The notes under the pieces are model-generated. The model was not told the DNA's origin and ran no database searches. It was given only the letters and a program-made list of their open reading frames with translations. From the NCBI GenBank assembly GCA_017551645.1, contig JAFZLE010000202.1:1-8551 (forward strand): a stretch of DNA of 8,551 nt, given 5' to 3'. Below are positions 7,112 through 8,551 of this stretch, piece after piece; within the stretch, counting starts at the first letter, position 1, and each line of letters starts with the position of its first letter. The DNA comes from Clostridia bacterium (lineage in GTDB: Bacteria; Bacillota; Clostridia; Christensenellales; Aristaeellaceae). The position numbers were made by a program, and so were the translations under genes.

Positions 7112-7525
7112 ATGAACGAGGTTTTCAAAAAAACGCGGGAACTGGCCGAAGCGCTGCTCGAAAGCGACGAGTACAAGGCTGTCAAGGCCGCGGAAGATAA
7201 GGCGTTTGGCAACAAGGAGGCTGCCGACACGGTAGGCAGGTATCTGGAAGCCAAGAAGCGCATGGAAGAGATCATGTCAGAAAACAGCAAGGACTGGGGA
7301 GAGGTGCAGCGTCTGACCGATGAGATAGACAAATGCACCAAGGATATGGCCCAGATAGAGGATCTGGTCGCTCTGCATGCCGCCAGGGACAGGTTTTCGG
7401 GCCTCATAAACGATATCAACAAAGTCTTGCAGCTTATAATAACGGGCGAAGTCAACGAGGACGAAGGGGAGTGCACGGGTTCCTGCTCGAGCTGCGGCAA
7501 GAACTGCTCCGCTAAGGTCAATTAA
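7112..7525 (+). CDS. YlbF/YmcA (RicA-like) family protein with Cys-rich tail
   Basis: A 137-residue, mostly helical, charged protein of the Com_YlbF/DUF964 family (FKKTRELAEALLESDEYKAV, then helices to about residue 110). In B. subtilis the members YmcA, YlbF and YaaT (RicA, RicF, RicT) form a complex that carries Fe-S clusters and affects RNase Y-dependent mRNA processing, competence and sporulation. The position between miaB and mutS matches ymcA (ricA) there, so I lean to a RicA-type role, though sequence alone does not separate YmcA from YlbF. The tail holds C121, C125, C128 and C132 (C-x3-C-x2-C-x3-C), plausible Fe-S ligands; one more Cys is at 75. There is no signal peptide or membrane segment. 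It starts directly at the end of miaB behind a strong GGAGG and is followed by mutS 18 bases later. Confidence 0.88.
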   Translation: MNEVFKKTRELAEALLESDEYKAVKAAEDKAFGNKEAADTVGRYLEAKKRMEEIMSENSKDWGEVQRLTDEIDKCTKDMAQIEDLVALHAARDRFSGLINDINKVLQLIITGEVNEDEGECTGSCSSCGKNCSAKVN

Positions 7526-7532
7526 AAGGATC

Positions 7533-7539
7533 AGGGTGA
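7533..7539 (+). promoter_or_regulatory. Shine-Dalgarno site of mutS
   Basis: AGGGTGA lies 4 bases before ATG 7544, within the 18-base gap after the YlbF-family stop. It fixes the mutS start. The gap is too short to hold a promoter or terminator. Confidence 0.6.
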
Positions 7540-7543
7540 AAAT

Positions 7544-8551
7544 ATGGCGCTCAGCTCCATGATGAGGCAGTACCTCGACATAAAGCAAAAGCACGAAAAC
7601 GAGATACTTATGTTCCGGGTAGGGGACTTTTACGAGATGTTCTTTGACGACGCGGAAAAAGTCTCCCGGGAGCTGGAGCTTACCCTTACGGGCAAGGACT
7701 GCGGTCTTTCCGAGCGCGCGCCCATGTGCGGCGTACCTTATCACGCTGTGGATGTATACGTGGCAAGGCTGATCGAAAAAGGCTATAAGGTGGCGATCTG
7801 CGACCAGCTGACCGATCCCGCCGAGTCCAAGGGTCTGGTGGAAAGGGACGTGACCCGCATAGTCACGGCGGGCACGCTCACTTCTCCCGACATGCTTACG
7901 GACAGGGAACCCAACTACCTGCTGGCGGTGCATATAAAGGGCAAAGATGCCGCCATCGCCTACTGCGACGTGTCCACGGGCGAATTCTACGCCGGCGAGC
8001 TCAGGCAGTGGGAGACGACGCTGGCGGACGAAGTTGCCCGCATATCCCCCAAAGAGCTCATCGCTCAGGATAATGATGCCATAAGGGAGATCTGCAGGCG
8101 GCAGGAGATCGCCTTTACCCCGGAAGAGGCGAAGGAAAGCGCGCAGACCGTGTACGGCAAGCTGGTCAAGGCGCAGTTCGGCGCAGAAAAGGCCGGAAAA
8201 CTGCCAAAGACCGTATCAAACGCGGCGGGCATGCTGCTTGCCTACCTTAACGAGACCCAGAAGACCGCGCTAAGTCATATAAGCGAGATAGGCGAGTATC
8301 GGATAAACAAGTTCATGGTGCTGGACCAGAGCGCCATAACCAACCTGGAACTCGTGAAGACCGCACGGGGCGGCACCCGCAAAGGCTCCCTTCTGGGAGT
8401 TATAGATAAAACTATGAGCGCCATGGGCGCGCGTCTGCTGAAAAACTGGATAGAGCAGCCTTTGCTTGACGAAGACGAGATAAACCAGAGGCTGGACGCG
8501 GTGGAATACCTCACCATGGATCCCATACTGCTTGAGGACCTGAGAAACGCG
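7544..8551 (+). CDS. mutS: DNA mismatch repair protein MutS (3' partial)
   Basis: The frame is open from ATG 7544 to the right edge: 336 codons without a stop, against about 850-880 residues for a full MutS. The mismatch-recognition domain I is at about residues 1-112. It has the conserved MFRVGDFYEMFFDDA with F29-x-E31, the Phe and Glu that contact the mispaired base (E. coli F36 and E38), then CGVPYHAVDVYVARLIEKGYKVAICDQ. Domain II (connector) covers about 122-245, and the start of the core domain III is visible (VLDQSAITNLEL, then LLGVIDKTMSAMGARLLKNWIEQPL). The ATPase and dimerisation domains are outside the window. The early FYEMFFDDA and CGVPYHA indicate MutS1 rather than MutS2, which lacks domain I. 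The start has AGGGTGA upstream. Linkage behind miaB and a YmcA-like gene is conserved with B. subtilis, where mutL follows. Confidence 0.98.
   Translation, partial: MALSSMMRQYLDIKQKHENEILMFRVGDFYEMFFDDAEKVSRELELTLTGKDCGLSERAPMCGVPYHAVDVYVARLIEKGYKVAICDQLTDPAESKGLVERDVTRIVTAGTLTSPDMLTDREPNYLLAVHIKGKDAAIAYCDVSTGEFYAGELRQWETTLADEVARISPKELIAQDNDAIREICRRQEIAFTPEEAKESAQTVYGKLVKAQFGAEKAGKLPKTVSNAAGMLLAYLNETQKTALSHISEIGEYRINKFMVLDQSAITNLELVKTARGGTRKGSLLGVIDKTMSAMGARLLKNWIEQPLLDEDEINQRLDAVEYLTMDPILLEDLRNA

Noticed and set aside
7435..7440. Exact TATAAT about 100 bases before mutS
   Set aside because: It has no TG extension and no -35-like hexamer at a workable distance; it encodes Leu-Ile-Ile with the favoured ATA codon.
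1..8551. Search for CRISPR arrays, tRNAs, insertion sequences, att sites or a defence island
   Set aside because: No direct-repeat arrays, tRNA-like folds, transposase or integrase frames, or terminal inverted repeats were seen; nearly every base belongs to a recognised gene.

Overview
The window is a tightly packed, single-strand stretch of a bacterial chromosome, with eight protein genes on the + strand and essentially no non-coding DNA. Gene-to-gene distances are +3, +9, -10 (or -4), +1, +1, 0 and +18 bases, and I see no terminator, tRNA, rRNA, CRISPR or mobile element. The first gene (L,D-transpeptidase) enters from the left edge and the last (mutS) runs off the right edge. The gene families point to the Bacillota, probably a GC-rich Clostridia-type lineage: a YlbF/YmcA-family protein between miaB and mutS, the paired TIGR03960/TIGR03936 radical-SAM proteins in front of an RNase E/G, and a DUF512 PDZ/radical-SAM protein. 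The DNA is GC-rich, yet isoleucine is written mostly as ATA (18 of 28 Ile codons in miaB by hand count), a distinctive codon signature.

Left part (1-2064): the C-terminal portion of a secreted peptidoglycan L,D-transpeptidase (peptidoglycan-binding domain plus YkuD catalytic domain), followed after 3 bases by a PDZ-DUF512 radical-SAM protein of unknown function. Middle (2074-5727): a B12-domain-like radical-SAM protein, its TIGR03936/DUF2344 partner with an overlapping start, and a short RNase E/G. Right part (5729-8551): miaB (tRNA ms2i6A37 methylthiotransferase), a YlbF/YmcA-like protein with a C-terminal four-cysteine tail, and the 5' part of mutS. From memory, the right part matches the B. 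subtilis order miaB(ymcB)-ymcA(ricA)-cotE-mutS-mutL without cotE, so mutL is expected beyond the right edge.

Functionally the run is rich in iron-sulfur and RNA biology: three different radical-SAM enzymes, a small Cys-tailed protein of a family tied to Fe-S and mRNA processing, and an endoribonuclease, next to mismatch repair and one cell-wall enzyme. I see no defence system, phage or transposon. The points most worth a second look are the two uncharacterised radical-SAM systems and their coupling to RNase E/G and miaB, the RNase E/G that ends before the usual Zn-link, and the Cys-rich tails on two proteins.
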